This document shows positions 26,174 through 35,580 of a stretch of DNA of 64,000 nt, piece by piece. This DNA is from JADMJV01 sp964649085. Its GTDB lineage: Bacteria; Vulcanimicrobiota; Xenobia; Xenobiales; JADMJV01. The position numbers and the translations under genes are program-made. The notes beneath the pieces were generated by a model. That model ran no database searches. It worked only from the letters and a program-made list of their open reading frames with translations, and was not told the DNA's origin. Every line of letters starts with the position of its first letter. Within the stretch, counting starts at the first letter, position 1. The stretch spans positions 92,449 through 156,448 of the forward strand of contig CAZYPN010000012.1 of the NCBI GenBank assembly GCA_964649085.1. The letters run 5' to 3'.

Positions 26174-26599
26174 ATGAGTTGTAACGAAGACCGCATCGCT
26201 CGAGCGTTTTGCCAGTTGCAGATGCTGCACAAGCGTTCCACCCAGGCGATCGCCCGCGAATTCGGGCTTACGGTTCAACAGATGACGTTGCTCTGGCACG
26301 TCGCCCCCGAAACTTCGCTTTCCATGGGTCAGGTGGCTGAAAAGATGGACTGCGATCTTGCCAGCATCACGGGCCTGGTCGATAAGCTGGAAGCCAGAAG
26401 GTTGCTGCAGCGCATCCGCAGCCAGGACCGTCGGGTCAAGCAGCTGCAACTGACCGCCGAGGGGGCTTGTGTACGCGAGGCCGTTATCGAGCGTCTCTAT
26501 CAGCCACCGAGCTGGGTGTCTTCGTTGAGTCTTGAGGAACGAGAGCAGTTGGCAGCGCTGCTCGGCAAGTGTCTTGACGGCGTCGAGACTTTAGTCTGA
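26174..26599 (+). CDS. MarR-family transcriptional regulator of the adjacent efflux operon
   Basis: This 141-residue regulator has a MarR-type winged helix (MTLLWHVAPETSLSMGQVAEKMDCDLASITGLVDKLEARRLLQRIRSQDRRVKQLQLTAEG). DRRVKQLQLTAEG is the wing signature. The ATG at 26174 matches the domain start; an upstream extension to 25976 has no homology. It precedes the RND operon by 82 bp, and a large palindrome sits in that gap, so local repression of drug efflux is likely. Cys residues at position 3 and in MDCDL could sense oxidants. Confidence 0.88.
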   Translation: MSCNEDRIARAFCQLQMLHKRSTQAIAREFGLTVQQMTLLWHVAPETSLSMGQVAEKMDCDLASITGLVDKLEARRLLQRIRSQDRRVKQLQLTAEGACVREAVIERLYQPPSWVSSLSLEEREQLAALLGKCLDGVETLV

Positions 26600-26631
26600 A
26601 GGAAAGCCGGACCAGGCGAGCGATCTCTTGT

Positions 26632-26662
26632 AAATACTTTAACTTGATAAGTTAAAGTATTT
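26632..26662. promoter_or_regulatory. 14-bp perfect inverted repeat, probable MarR operator
   Basis: AAATACTTTAACTT and AAGTTAAAGTATTT flank a 3-nt GAT centre, making a perfect 31-bp palindrome in otherwise GC-rich DNA. It lies between marR and the efflux adaptor gene and includes the only AT-rich DNA there, so it must overlap the efflux promoter. Size and symmetry fit a MarR dimer or two overlapping dimer sites. Confidence 0.7.
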
Positions 26663-26681
26663 TCTGGGGTGGTGAGGTGAG

Positions 26682-28115
26682 ATGAAGGTTCCCCGATCGG
26701 TTGCTTCAAGACTGGGCCTGGTTGCCTGCCTGTTGGCTTGTGGTTGCGCGACCTCTGCACCCAAAAAACCGGCTGCGGCTGCTGCCGAAGTGGCGGTCGT
26801 CGAGGTTCAGCCTCGCGATGTGGCCGTGGCTGGCGAGTGGGTTGGCACCCTGGATGGCAAGGTCAACGCCCGCATCAAGGCTCAGGTCAGCGGCTACCTG
26901 CTGCGCCAGGTCTATCAGGAGGGTGCTGCGGTTCGTAAAGGCCAGCTGCTCTTCGAACTCGACCCCAGGCCCTTCGAAGCCGCTGTCGCCCAGGCCAGAG
27001 GTCAGCTCGCTCAAGCCCGGGGCCAGCTGGGTCAGGCCACCAGTCAGCGCCAGTCGGCCCTGGCCGGATTGGCCCAGGCCCGCAGCCAGATGCTGCAGGC
27101 AAGAGCCAACCTCACCCAGTCTGCGGGTCTGGTTGAACAGGCCGCGGCCAACCTGGCTCAGGCCCAGGCCCAACAGAGCAAGACACAGCAGGACGAAGAG
27201 CGGCTGACGCCGCTGGCACAAGTAAAAGCCGTCCCTCAGCAGGACCTCGACAATGCCCTGATCGCCAATCAGGCTGCCAGGGCCCAGGTACGAGCGGCGG
27301 CTGGACTGCTGATCAATGCTAAAGGTCAGCTCGAGGCCGCCAATGCACAGATCGACGCCGCCCGCTCCAGTGAGCAGGCGGCCCAAGCTCAACTCGGCAA
27401 TGCCGAGGCGGCTATCGTTTCGGCCCAGGCCCAGATCCAGTCGGCTCAAGCTCAGGTGGAACAGGCCGAACTTCAGTTGGGGTTCAGCCGTATCTACGCG
27501 CCCATCGACGGCGTGGCCGGTATTGCTCGGGCTCAGGTAGGCGATCTGGTCGGGCCGCAGGCTGAACCCCTGACGGAGATTTCAAGCATCGACCCCATCC
27601 GCGTCAATTTCAACATGAGTGAGTCCGAGTATCTAGAGAGCGTCAAACGCAGCCCCGCAGCCAGTCGTCGCGAGGAGGTTCTGCGCGGCATGCAGTTCGA
27701 ACTGGTCCAGTCGGATGGATCGGTCTATCCACGCAAGGGTAGCTTTCTGGCCGAAGACCGCGAACTGGCTTCGGCTACCGGGGCCCTCAAGCTGAGCCTG
27801 GTCTTTCCCAATCCTCAGCGAACGCTGAAGCCCGGGCAGTTTGCCAGGATTCGGGCTACGCGCTATACCGAGCGCAACGCTTTGCTGGTGCCCCAGCGCG
27901 CGGTGATCGAGATGCAGGAGCGTCAGCAGTTGGCGCTGGTCGGCGACGATGGCAAGGTGGTGATGCAGCCCGTTGTCCTGGGAGAGAGAGTCGGCAGCGA
28001 CTGGATCGTCAAGGAGGGCCTGCGGGCGGGCCAGCGAGTGATCGTCGAGGGCACTCAGAAAGCGATGCCCGGTGCGCCGGTCAAGACCCACCCCTATGAA
28101 GGGGGAGCAAAGTAG
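26682..28115 (+). CDS. RND efflux adaptor (AcrA-type) with long coiled-coil hairpin
   Basis: This is a 477-residue lipoprotein; LVACLLACGC supplies the lipobox. A lipoyl domain (VNARIKAQVSGYLLRQVYQEGAAVRKGQLLFELDP) is split by an unusually long Ala/Gln-rich hairpin (about residues 100-265, with many AQA repeats) ending in LGFSRIYAPIDGVAGIA. Beta-barrel and membrane-proximal domains follow. AcrA is about 400 residues, so the hairpin is extended and may reach further toward the outer membrane. It starts with GTGAGGTGAG upstream and ends overlapping the pump start by one base. Confidence 0.9.
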   Translation: MKVPRSVASRLGLVACLLACGCATSAPKKPAAAAAEVAVVEVQPRDVAVAGEWVGTLDGKVNARIKAQVSGYLLRQVYQEGAAVRKGQLLFELDPRPFEAAVAQARGQLAQARGQLGQATSQRQSALAGLAQARSQMLQARANLTQSAGLVEQAAANLAQAQAQQSKTQQDEERLTPLAQVKAVPQQDLDNALIANQAARAQVRAAAGLLINAKGQLEAANAQIDAARSSEQAAQAQLGNAEAAIVSAQAQIQSAQAQVEQAELQLGFSRIYAPIDGVAGIARAQVGDLVGPQAEPLTEISSIDPIRVNFNMSESEYLESVKRSPAASRREEVLRGMQFELVQSDGSVYPRKGSFLAEDRELASATGALKLSLVFPNPQRTLKPGQFARIRATRYTERNALLVPQRAVIEMQERQQLALVGDDGKVVMQPVVLGERVGSDWIVKEGLRAGQRVIVEGTQKAMPGAPVKTHPYEGGAK

Positions 28116-31100
28116 TGTCTCGCTTCTTTATCCATCGACCCATTGTGGCCATCGTCATTGCTATTCTCACCGTGCTGGTAGGGCTGGTGGTCATGGCGGG
28201 CTTGCCTGTCTCGCAGTATCCCGCCATCATTCCTCCTGAGGCACTGATTCAGACCAGCTACGTGGGTGCTGATTCGCAAACTGTGGAGCAGTCGGTGGCC
28301 GTGCCCATCGAGCAGCAACTCAGCGGCGTTGACGGCCTGCAATACATGACGTCGATCAACTCGGCCAGTGGCCAGATGCGCATCACGGTCAACTTCGACG
28401 TGGCGGCCGATCCCAATGTTTCTTTGATGCTGACGCAGATGCGCACCACCCAGGCCAGTTCACAATTGCCGGCCGATGTGGTGGCTCAGGGAGTGACAGT
28501 GCAGAAGACCTTCTCCGCGCCGTTGATGCTGCTGGCTCTCAGTTCACCCCGATCGACCTACTCGGCTGAATTTCTTGCCAACTACGCCTATATCAATCTG
28601 GTGGACCAGATCACCCGCGTTCCGGGCATTGGTAGCACCCAGGTCTTCGGCGCCGGTCGTTACGCCATGCGAATTTGGGTAAAGCCTGACCAGCTGACCA
28701 AGTTGGGCATCACCGTGCCTGACATCGTGCGTGCCGTGCAAACCCAGAACACGGTCAATCCCGCCGGCAAGATCGGCGGAGAGCCCGTGCCGGCCGGACA
28801 GGAAATGACCTATTCTGTACGCGCCCAGGGCCGTTTGAGCCGGCCGGAAGACTTTGAGCGGATCGTCTTGCGCGAAACCGCCGATGGCGGCATCGTGCGC
28901 CTCAAAGACATTGCTCGTATCGAGCTTGGATCTCAGGACTACAGCGTGATGGCTCGCCTGAACGGTGGACCTGCTGCCATTATTGCCATCTATCAGTTGC
29001 CAGGCTCCAACGCCATTCAGGCGGCCAGGGGCGTGCGCAAATTGATGACCGAGCTGAAGCAGCGCTTTCCCGATGATATTGACTATGCGGTGTCTCTCGA
29101 TACCACTCTGGCCGTATCAGAGGGCATTCACGAAATCGTCCTGACCCTGGCCATTGCCATTCTGCTGGTGATTGCCGTGGTCTACCTCTTTCTGCAGGGA
29201 TGGCGAGCCACACTGATTCCGCTGCTGGCCGTGCCCGTTTCGTTGATCGGCACATTTGCTTTCTTTCCGCTCTTTGGTTTCTCGATCAATACCCTGTCTT
29301 TGTTCGGTCTGGTCCTGGCCATCGGACTGGTGGTCGATGATGCGATTGTGGTTGTAGAAGCCGTCGAGCGTCACATCGAAGAGGGGATGGATCCGCGTAC
29401 GGCCGCGCTGAAGGCCATGGAAGAGATCAGTGGTCCCGTGATTGGCATTGCCCTGGTGCTGACGGCGGTGTTTGTCCCCACCGTGTTCGTGCCCGGTATC
29501 ACGGGTCGACTCTATCAGCAGTTTGCCGTCACGGTAGCCATCTCGGTCTTGCTCTCAGCCTTCAATGCTCTGTCGCTGAGCCCGGCACTGGCAGCCCTGA
29601 TGCTGAAACCCCGGGCCCCTTCGAAGGGGTTTCTGGGTGCCTTCAATCGAGGATTTGAAAAGGCCACACAGGGGTACGTCGGGGTGTCGGGCATGTTGCT
29701 GCGCCGGAGCGGGCTGGTGGTGTTGATCTTGCTGCTCTTCGGTGCTTTGGGCGGCCTGATGGGAATGAAGCTGCCCGGAGGTTTCCTGCCCGAGGAAGAC
29801 CCGGGATATTCCTTTGTCAACCTGCAGCTGCCTCCGAGCTCGTCCGCCCAGCGCACTCAGGCCGTGGCCACGAAAATTGAGCAGGCATTGCTCAAGACCC
29901 CGGGAGTGCGCTATGTGTCCTCGGTCATCGGTTTCAGCCTGCTCAGCACAACCCAGACCACCTACAACGGCTTTTTCTTCGTCAGCCTGGAGCCCTGGAG
30001 TGTTCGCAAATCACCGGAAAAGCTCTACAAGAGCATCCAGCAGAGTATCAATCGTTCGGTGGGCGGCATGTCTGAGGCCATTGCGTTCGGCTTTTCACCA
30101 CCGGCCATCCCGGGCGTGGGCACGGCCAGTGGTTTCACTTTCTTGCTGGAAGACCGGGCTGGCAAGGACATCTCCTTCCTCAGCCAGCAGCTCGACATTT
30201 TCATGGCTGCTGCCCGCAAGCGGCCCGAAATTGGCATGTTGAGCACCACCTTTCTGCCCAGTGTCCCGCAGCAGTTTGTGGAGGTCGACCGGGAGAAGGT
30301 GCTCAAGCAGGGCGTTCCCATCGAAGATGTCTACCGCACGATTCAAGCCTTCATGGGAGGCGTGTTCATTAACTACTTCAACCGCTTCGGCCGCCAGTGG
30401 CAGGTCTATGTGCAGGCCGAGGGCGACTATCGAGACGATGCTCGCAAGCTCGACCTGTTTTCGGTTCGTTCCCAAACCGGACAGATGGTGCCTCTGGCCG
30501 GACTGACCCGATTTGAGTCGCGGCCCGGACCGGAGTTTGTGATGCACTACAACCTGTATAAGTGCGCCCAGATCAACGGCAGCGCAGCTCCTGGCTACAG
30601 CTCGGCACAGGCGATGAAGGCTTTGGAAGAAGTCTTTGCCGAGACCATGCCTCGCGAGATGGGTTACGACTATATGGGGATGTCCTATCAGGAGAAGAAG
30701 GCTCAGGAAGGGGTGTCGGCGGTCACCATTTTCGCTCTTTCGCTGCTTTTCGTGTTCTTGATTCTGGCTGCTCTCTACGAAAGCTGGACGCTGCCATTTT
30801 CGGTGTTGCTCACCACCCCGGTGGCCGTCTTTGGGGCTTATGCAGCACTGTGGGGGCGGCGAGTCTTCAACCTGCAGTTTGAGAACAACCTCTATGCTCA
30901 GATCGGTCTGGTCATGTTGATCGGGCTGGCTGCAAAAAACGCCATTCTCATCGTCGAGTTTGCGAAAGAGCAGGTCGAGCGTCACCAAAAGCCGCTGGCT
31001 GAAGCCGCTCTCGAAGGGGCCCGGCTGCGTCTGCGACCGATTATGATGACCTCGTTTGCTTTCATCCTGGGCTGTGTGCCGCTGTGGGTTGCCACCGGAG

Positions 31101-31225
31101 CCGGCTCGGTGGCTCGCCAGGTCATGGGTACAACCGTCATCGGGGGTATGCTGGCGGCCAGCCTGCTGGGGGTATTCCTGGTGCCGGCCTGCTTCTACCT
31201 GGTGGAAAGGATCGCTCGTCGATGA
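28115..31225 (+). CDS. RND multidrug efflux pump (AcrB/MexB, HAE1 family)
   Basis: This is a 1036-residue 12-TM drug/proton antiporter. TM4 carries the proton-relay pair in GLVLAIGLVVDDAIVVVEAVERHIEEG. The start SRFFIHRPIVAIVIAILTVLVGLVVMAGLPVSQYP is typical of AcrB. The C-terminal half ends with MGTTVIGGMLAASLLGVFLVPACFYLVERI. Start is GTG 28115, overlapping the adaptor TAG. Broad hydrophobic and amphiphilic substrates are expected from the family; the MarR site upstream suggests induction by such compounds. Confidence 0.95.
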   Translation: MSRFFIHRPIVAIVIAILTVLVGLVVMAGLPVSQYPAIIPPEALIQTSYVGADSQTVEQSVAVPIEQQLSGVDGLQYMTSINSASGQMRITVNFDVAADPNVSLMLTQMRTTQASSQLPADVVAQGVTVQKTFSAPLMLLALSSPRSTYSAEFLANYAYINLVDQITRVPGIGSTQVFGAGRYAMRIWVKPDQLTKLGITVPDIVRAVQTQNTVNPAGKIGGEPVPAGQEMTYSVRAQGRLSRPEDFERIVLRETADGGIVRLKDIARIELGSQDYSVMARLNGGPAAIIAIYQLPGSNAIQAARGVRKLMTELKQRFPDDIDYAVSLDTTLAVSEGIHEIVLTLAIAILLVIAVVYLFLQGWRATLIPLLAVPVSLIGTFAFFPLFGFSINTLSLFGLVLAIGLVVDDAIVVVEAVERHIEEGMDPRTAALKAMEEISGPVIGIALVLTAVFVPTVFVPGITGRLYQQFAVTVAISVLLSAFNALSLSPALAALMLKPRAPSKGFLGAFNRGFEKATQGYVGVSGMLLRRSGLVVLILLLFGALGGLMGMKLPGGFLPEEDPGYSFVNLQLPPSSSAQRTQAVATKIEQALLKTPGVRYVSSVIGFSLLSTTQTTYNGFFFVSLEPWSVRKSPEKLYKSIQQSINRSVGGMSEAIAFGFSPPAIPGVGTASGFTFLLEDRAGKDISFLSQQLDIFMAAARKRPEIGMLSTTFLPSVPQQFVEVDREKVLKQGVPIEDVYRTIQAFMGGVFINYFNRFGRQWQVYVQAEGDYRDDARKLDLFSVRSQTGQMVPLAGLTRFESRPGPEFVMHYNLYKCAQINGSAAPGYSSAQAMKALEEVFAETMPREMGYDYMGMSYQEKKAQEGVSAVTIFALSLLFVFLILAALYESWTLPFSVLLTTPVAVFGAYAALWGRRVFNLQFENNLYAQIGLVMLIGLAAKNAILIVEFAKEQVERHQKPLAEAALEGARLRLRPIMMTSFAFILGCVPLWVATGAGSVARQVMGTTVIGGMLAASLLGVFLVPACFYLVERIARR

Positions 31226-32595
31226 AGTCAGGCTGGATTCTGGGGGCGTTGCTGGCTTCGGGCCTGGCAGCGCAAGAGCTGCCCACTCACCCCGTCCAGG
31301 TCCCGGCTCAGCACCGAGGCCAGGCGCCTGTTGTGGACAATCTGGCCCGGTCCAAGTGGTTTGAACTTTTTCAAGACCCACACCTGCAGGTTCTGGTGAA
31401 TCGGGCTCTGGAACAAAACCTGGACCTGAAGCAGGCCGTGGCCCGGGTCGAGTCGGCCCGCGCCAACCTGGGTATTAAAGGCAGTGACCAGTGGCCCAGG
31501 CTCAACCTGACCGCCGCTTTGAACCAGTCACTGGTGTCGGCCAACAGCCCGACGTTTGTGGCTGGCTTTCTACCGCGCAACCGCCCCTTTGGGGAGGTGC
31601 TGATCAACTTGCTGAATTTCGAGATCGACCTCTTCGGCAGGGTTCACCACCAGACCCAGGCTGCCGCGGCTCAACTGTGGGCCAGCGAAGAGGATCGCAA
31701 AGCGGTGATGACGGCGCTGGTGGCCGAGGTTGCCAGCAGCTATTTCAATCTACTCGAGTTCGACGCTGAACTACAACTGGCCAGGGCTACGCTGGGGTCT
31801 CATCAGGCCACGTTGGCGCTGGTGGAGGCTCGGGAGCGGGGTGGAGTGGCTTCGATGCTCGAAGTTTACCAGGCGCGTCAGCTGGTCGAACAAACCGGCC
31901 TTGCCATCGCCGAGAGCGAACGCCAGGTGAGTTTGCTGGAGAATCGACTGCAGCAACTCTCTGGGGGTCTGCCGGGGCCGGTCGAGCGGGGTTCGCTGCT
32001 GGTTCAGGTCGTACTGCCCGAGGTGCCTGCGGGTTTGCCTTCCGAACTGCTTTCCCGCCGTCCTGACATTCGCAGTGCCGAACTGACTCTGGCGGCTCAG
32101 GAAGAGCTCAGTGAAGTGGCCCGGAGAGCGATTTTCCCTCGCATCAGCCTGACCGCTTTTCTGGGGGTGCAAAGCAGTTCATTATCGAATCTGTTCAGCT
32201 CTCCCAGCGGAACATTCTTTATCAATCCGGTCATTTCCCAGCCCCTTTTTGATGCCGGCCTGGGCTCGGCCGAACAGCTGGCGGAGAGTCAACAACAGCT
32301 GGCCTTGCTGCGTTACCAGCAGGTGGTTCAGCAGGCCTTTCGCGAGGTGGCCGACGGACTCAGCGACCATGCGCGCTTCCGAGAGATAGCGGCGGGCCAG
32401 CAGCAGCTGGTCGACACCCTCGAGCAGCGTTCCAGGCTGGCTCAGGCCCGCTACCTGGGGGGAGTCGACAGTCAGTTGAACTGGCTCGACGCCGAGCGCG
32501 ACCTTTTTGCTGCCCGGGTGGGTCTGGCTCAGGCCCGGCGCAATCAACTGCTCTCGGTCGTGCAGCTGTATAAAGCTCTGGGCGGGGGTTGGTAG
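31222..32595 (+). CDS. RND outer membrane channel (OprM/NodT-type TolC family)
   Basis: This is a 457-residue protein starting at ATG 31222, which overlaps the pump stop (ATGA). A signal peptide (GWILGALLASGLAAQ) is followed by the OprM/NodT pattern FELFQDPHLQVLVNRALEQNLDLKQAVARVESARANL. Both OEP repeats are present, with SRRPDIRSAELTLAAQEE and ARRAIFPRISLTAFLGVQSSSLSNLF. Most OprM relatives are lipidated; no lipobox Cys is visible here. It completes the MarR-controlled tripartite pump. Confidence 0.9.
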   Translation: MKSGWILGALLASGLAAQELPTHPVQVPAQHRGQAPVVDNLARSKWFELFQDPHLQVLVNRALEQNLDLKQAVARVESARANLGIKGSDQWPRLNLTAALNQSLVSANSPTFVAGFLPRNRPFGEVLINLLNFEIDLFGRVHHQTQAAAAQLWASEEDRKAVMTALVAEVASSYFNLLEFDAELQLARATLGSHQATLALVEARERGGVASMLEVYQARQLVEQTGLAIAESERQVSLLENRLQQLSGGLPGPVERGSLLVQVVLPEVPAGLPSELLSRRPDIRSAELTLAAQEELSEVARRAIFPRISLTAFLGVQSSSLSNLFSSPSGTFFINPVISQPLFDAGLGSAEQLAESQQQLALLRYQQVVQQAFREVADGLSDHARFREIAAGQQQLVDTLEQRSRLAQARYLGGVDSQLNWLDAERDLFAARVGLAQARRNQLLSVVQLYKALGGGW

Positions 32596-32625
32596 CCCAC
32601 CTGGCTCGGGCTGTGTTGACACGGC

Positions 32626-33267
32626 CTAGCGGATCAGGCGGATACCTTCGGGTTCAATGCGCACTTTCTGTTGCTTGTAAAGGGCACCCAGAGCGATTTT
32701 GTATTTCTTCTTGCTGGCACCAAATAGCGAGTAAATCAGTTCCGGCGGACTCTTGTCGGTCACGGGCAAAAAGCCGCCGCGTTCCTGGAGCCGCTGCACA
32801 ATCAGCCGCCCCAGATCGGGCGTGCCCTGAACTCCCGGTGCCTGCAGCATCAGATCGATTTTGCCATCGGGTCGGATCTGCTTGATGTATCCGGTAAGGG
32901 TCTGGCCGTAGTCCACGGGTTGAAAGACTTCGCTATGATACAGCAGTCCGCTGTGGCGCTGGTTGATGATCGCCTGATAGCCGAGCGGCGACTCACCATA
33001 AAGCAACAGCCCCACCCTCTGCAGGGGCTTCAGGCTACCGGGTTCGGGGTCGAGGTGGGGCTGCAGATGCATGGTGGCGATGGGGCGACCGCCCTGATCC
33101 TCGGTGAGAAACACCACCACTTCCTGGCCAGCCGCTACGGCCTCGCTCTGCTCCCGATTGGGGAGAAACAGGTCCTCGCCAGGGCGCCAGCGCAGAAAGG
33201 CGCCCATGGACTGCACGGCCACCACCTTCAGCAGGCCGAATTGGTGAAGCTGCAGGTAGCCGTTCAT
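32626..33267 (-). CDS. CvfB-like S1 RNA-binding protein
   Basis: This 213-residue protein fits the CvfB/YitL family: S1-like beta barrels (GLLKVVAVQSMGAFLRWRPGEDLFLPNREQ; GLLYHSEVFQPVDYGQTLTGYIKQIRPDGKIDLMLQ) followed by a winged-helix domain (LIVQRLQERGGFLPVTDKSPPELIYSLFGASKKKYKIALGALYKQQKV). It is shorter than the Gram-positive proteins of about 280-300 residues, lacking one S1 module. The ATG overlaps the stop of the upstream esterase in its shifted frame (ATGA). Confidence 0.85.
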   Translation of the reverse strand: MNGYLQLHQFGLLKVVAVQSMGAFLRWRPGEDLFLPNREQSEAVAAGQEVVVFLTEDQGGRPIATMHLQPHLDPEPGSLKPLQRVGLLLYGESPLGYQAIINQRHSGLLYHSEVFQPVDYGQTLTGYIKQIRPDGKIDLMLQAPGVQGTPDLGRLIVQRLQERGGFLPVTDKSPPELIYSLFGASKKKYKIALGALYKQQKVRIEPEGIRLIR

Positions 33268-34201
33268 GGTCGTGCCTTCGGGGGAGAGTTGCGGAAAAAC
33301 TCCCAGAGCAATTCGTGAGCTTTGAGCAAGGAACTGGGAGCGTCAGCCGCCCGTCGCGGCGAGCTGCCTCCAGGCCAGGCATGCCCCTGATTGTGCAACA
33401 CATAGAGGACGACTCGAGTGTGCTGCCGGCCTCCGCTCCAGGTGTAACGAGTGGCCTTGTGTTCGGGCAGCTCCTCCACCAGGGGGTCGGCAGTGCAGCC
33501 GTTGGCACGCGCCCAAAAGCCAGCGCTCTCCAGGGCCGACACCACTTCTCGCGCCTGGGGTTCGGCGTGGACTTCTGCCGACCGCCTTGCAGCGGTATGG
33601 CCTGGTCCAGAGCTCCGTTGAAGAGGATGACTTGCAGGGGGTGGCGCGGGGTTTGCGGGTAGGTGTATTCGGGCTGGCCTACTTCTCGTCCCGCCACAGT
33701 GCCCACTACCGGAGCGATGCCGGCCACCAGGTCGGAATGTGCGGCCCCGGCAAAGTGACTGAGAATGGCTCCATTGGAGAGCCCGCTCAGGTAAATGCGG
33801 TCTGGGTCCACCGGCAACTGCTTCTTGAGGTGCACGATTAGAGCCCGGATGAAGCCAACATCGTCCACCTTCTTGCGCTGGGCATAGCCAAAGCCAAAGC
33901 CCACGTTCCAGGTGTGTAAAGCCTCGCGGCGCAACGGCCCGGTGCCGTCGGGAGCCACCAGAAGGAACTTTTCACGGTCGACCATCGCCGCCAGGGGATA
34001 GTTGCGCAGCGCGTGACGGGCATTGCCCCCACCACCGTGCAGCAGGATGAGCAGCGGCAGCTTTTCCCCTGGGATCGTCTCTGCCGGCTGTTGCACGTAG
34101 TAGCTGCGCTGCAATCCACCGTGATTGAGGAAATGCTTCTCCTGAGCCCGCCCGGGCCAGGCCACCAGGGCCAGAACCAGCACAATGAAGCCGAATTTCA
34201 C
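33264..34201 (-). pseudogene. PHB-depolymerase-family esterase with a frameshift
   Basis: This is an alpha/beta hydrolase of the PHB depolymerase/feruloyl esterase family with signal peptide (MKFGFIVLVLALVAWPGRAQ). LLILLHGGGGNAR is the oxyanion region, GLSNGA holds the nucleophile Ser and LFNGALDQAIP the Asp. After QGGR near 33578 the frame is lost. The homologous C-terminus, with HNQGHAWPGG (catalytic His), continues in another frame that ends exactly at ATGA with the cvfB-like gene. One inserted base would restore a roughly 312-residue enzyme. Either a recent 1-nt deletion, a sequencing error or programmed slippage explains this. The start GTG overlaps the acyl-CoA ligase stop. Confidence 0.8.
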
Positions 34202-35580
34202 GGATGTCCTCCTGCGCTCAGCCCCATGAGCTGAAGCAGCCGGGGCCGGTCGATCTTGCCCAGAGCATTGAGCGGTAACTCTGGTAGCAGATAGTAGTTA
34301 CGAGGTCGTTTGCAACGCTCCAAGCGCGATTCGGTCCAGAGGCGTAACTCCTCTTCCTTGAGGGCACCTGGGACGGTGGCTCTCACGGCCACCACGGCCC
34401 GCTGTCCAAAGTCGTCATCGCTGACGACCACAACGATCGCTTCACTGACAGCCGGATGGCTGCACACCACTTCTTCAATCTCGTGGGGATAGACGTTCTC
34501 GCCGCCCGAGACAAACATGCTGTCGGCCCGGCCGCAGACGTGCAAGCGTCCCTGCTCGTCGAGCCTCCCTAGGTCGCCCGTGAAATACCAGCCTTGCGGG
34601 CCTGCGCCCACCACCAGCGGCCCCCGCACTCGAATGGGTCCGGGCGAAGTTTCGAGGCTAACTCGGTTGCCCGGCAGGGGAAATCCCACGCAGCCCGGAG
34701 CCGCCTGCAAGTCTTTGGGTGAGGCCAGGGCGATCACGCCGGCCTCGCTGGTGCCATACAGGTTGTAGAGGCAGGGCCCGCAGCGCTCGAGCAACTCCAG
34801 GCAAAGTTCGGGTGCCAGCGGAGCGCTACCGGTCAGTATGGCCCTCACGGGCTCCAGTTGGGGCTGTTGCAGCCAGCGCCGTAGCAAGGTGGGCACGCTG
34901 ATCAAGAAGGCGCTCGGGCAGCGGCGCAAGAGCGGGCCGATGTCCAGGCGGCGGGCCAGAAACAGAGGGTCTAGCAGGAAAAGCGCCATGGCCAGCGCGG
35001 CCAGTCCATAGCCGTGAAACAGGGGAATGGCCAGCGCCATGGGGCTGCATGGCCGTAGGGGCAGGCCTCGCAACAGCCCGAAGGTCAGGGGAAGCAATTG
35101 CCAGAGGGTCGGCCGCCGCCGCACTCCTCGGGCCACCCCGGTTGTGCCCGAGGTGAGTACGATCAATTGTCCGGGCTTCTTCAGAGCCGGTAGGCGGCTT
35201 TGGGCCGCCTCAGCGCAGGTCAGGTCTTCGGGCCGCAGGACCTGCTCGATGCCCTGAAGTTGCAGCAGTTGTTGCAGGCGCACTTCCGGTGTGGCGGGGT
35301 CGAGGGGCAGCACCTCGGCTCCTAGCCGCAGGCAGGCCAGCAACCCCAGGACAAATTCTCGACCGTTGGGACACATCAGCGCCACCCGGCCCCCCGGGCT
35401 CAGTCCCTGGTCCTGAAGGTTTAGAGCCAGGCGGTGCATTTGCTCAAGCAGTTGAGCATAAGTCAGGCAGCCCTGCTCATCTTCCAGGGCTATCCGGTGG
35501 GGGGCTCGCAGTGCCGCCCATTCGGCCAGCACCGCCAGGCTGCTGCGGCAATTCCACCAGGAGCGAAGGTAGCTAATCAT
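34198..35580 (-). CDS. AMP-dependent acyl-CoA/acyl-acid ligase
   Basis: This 460-residue adenylate-forming enzyme activates a carboxylic acid as acyl-AMP and then thioester. Visible motifs are LTSGTTGVARG (P-loop-like A3), YGTSEAG (A5), WYFTGDLGRLDEQGRLHVCGR (A7/A8) and the final NALGKIDRPRL with the catalytic Lys. It is shorter than typical acyl-CoA synthetases (over 500). It overlaps the SDR gene upstream by 8 bp and the esterase downstream by 4 bp, so the three probably act on the same acyl substrate. Confidence 0.9.
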   Translation of the reverse strand: MISYLRSWWNCRSSLAVLAEWAALRAPHRIALEDEQGCLTYAQLLEQMHRLALNLQDQGLSPGGRVALMCPNGREFVLGLLACLRLGAEVLPLDPATPEVRLQQLLQLQGIEQVLRPEDLTCAEAAQSRLPALKKPGQLIVLTSGTTGVARGVRRRPTLWQLLPLTFGLLRGLPLRPCSPMALAIPLFHGYGLAALAMALFLLDPLFLARRLDIGPLLRRCPSAFLISVPTLLRRWLQQPQLEPVRAILTGSAPLAPELCLELLERCGPCLYNLYGTSEAGVIALASPKDLQAAPGCVGFPLPGNRVSLETSPGPIRVRGPLVVGAGPQGWYFTGDLGRLDEQGRLHVCGRADSMFVSGGENVYPHEIEEVVCSHPAVSEAIVVVVSDDDFGQRAVVAVRATVPGALKEEELRLWTESRLERCKRPRNYYLLPELPLNALGKIDRPRLLQLMGLSAGGHP

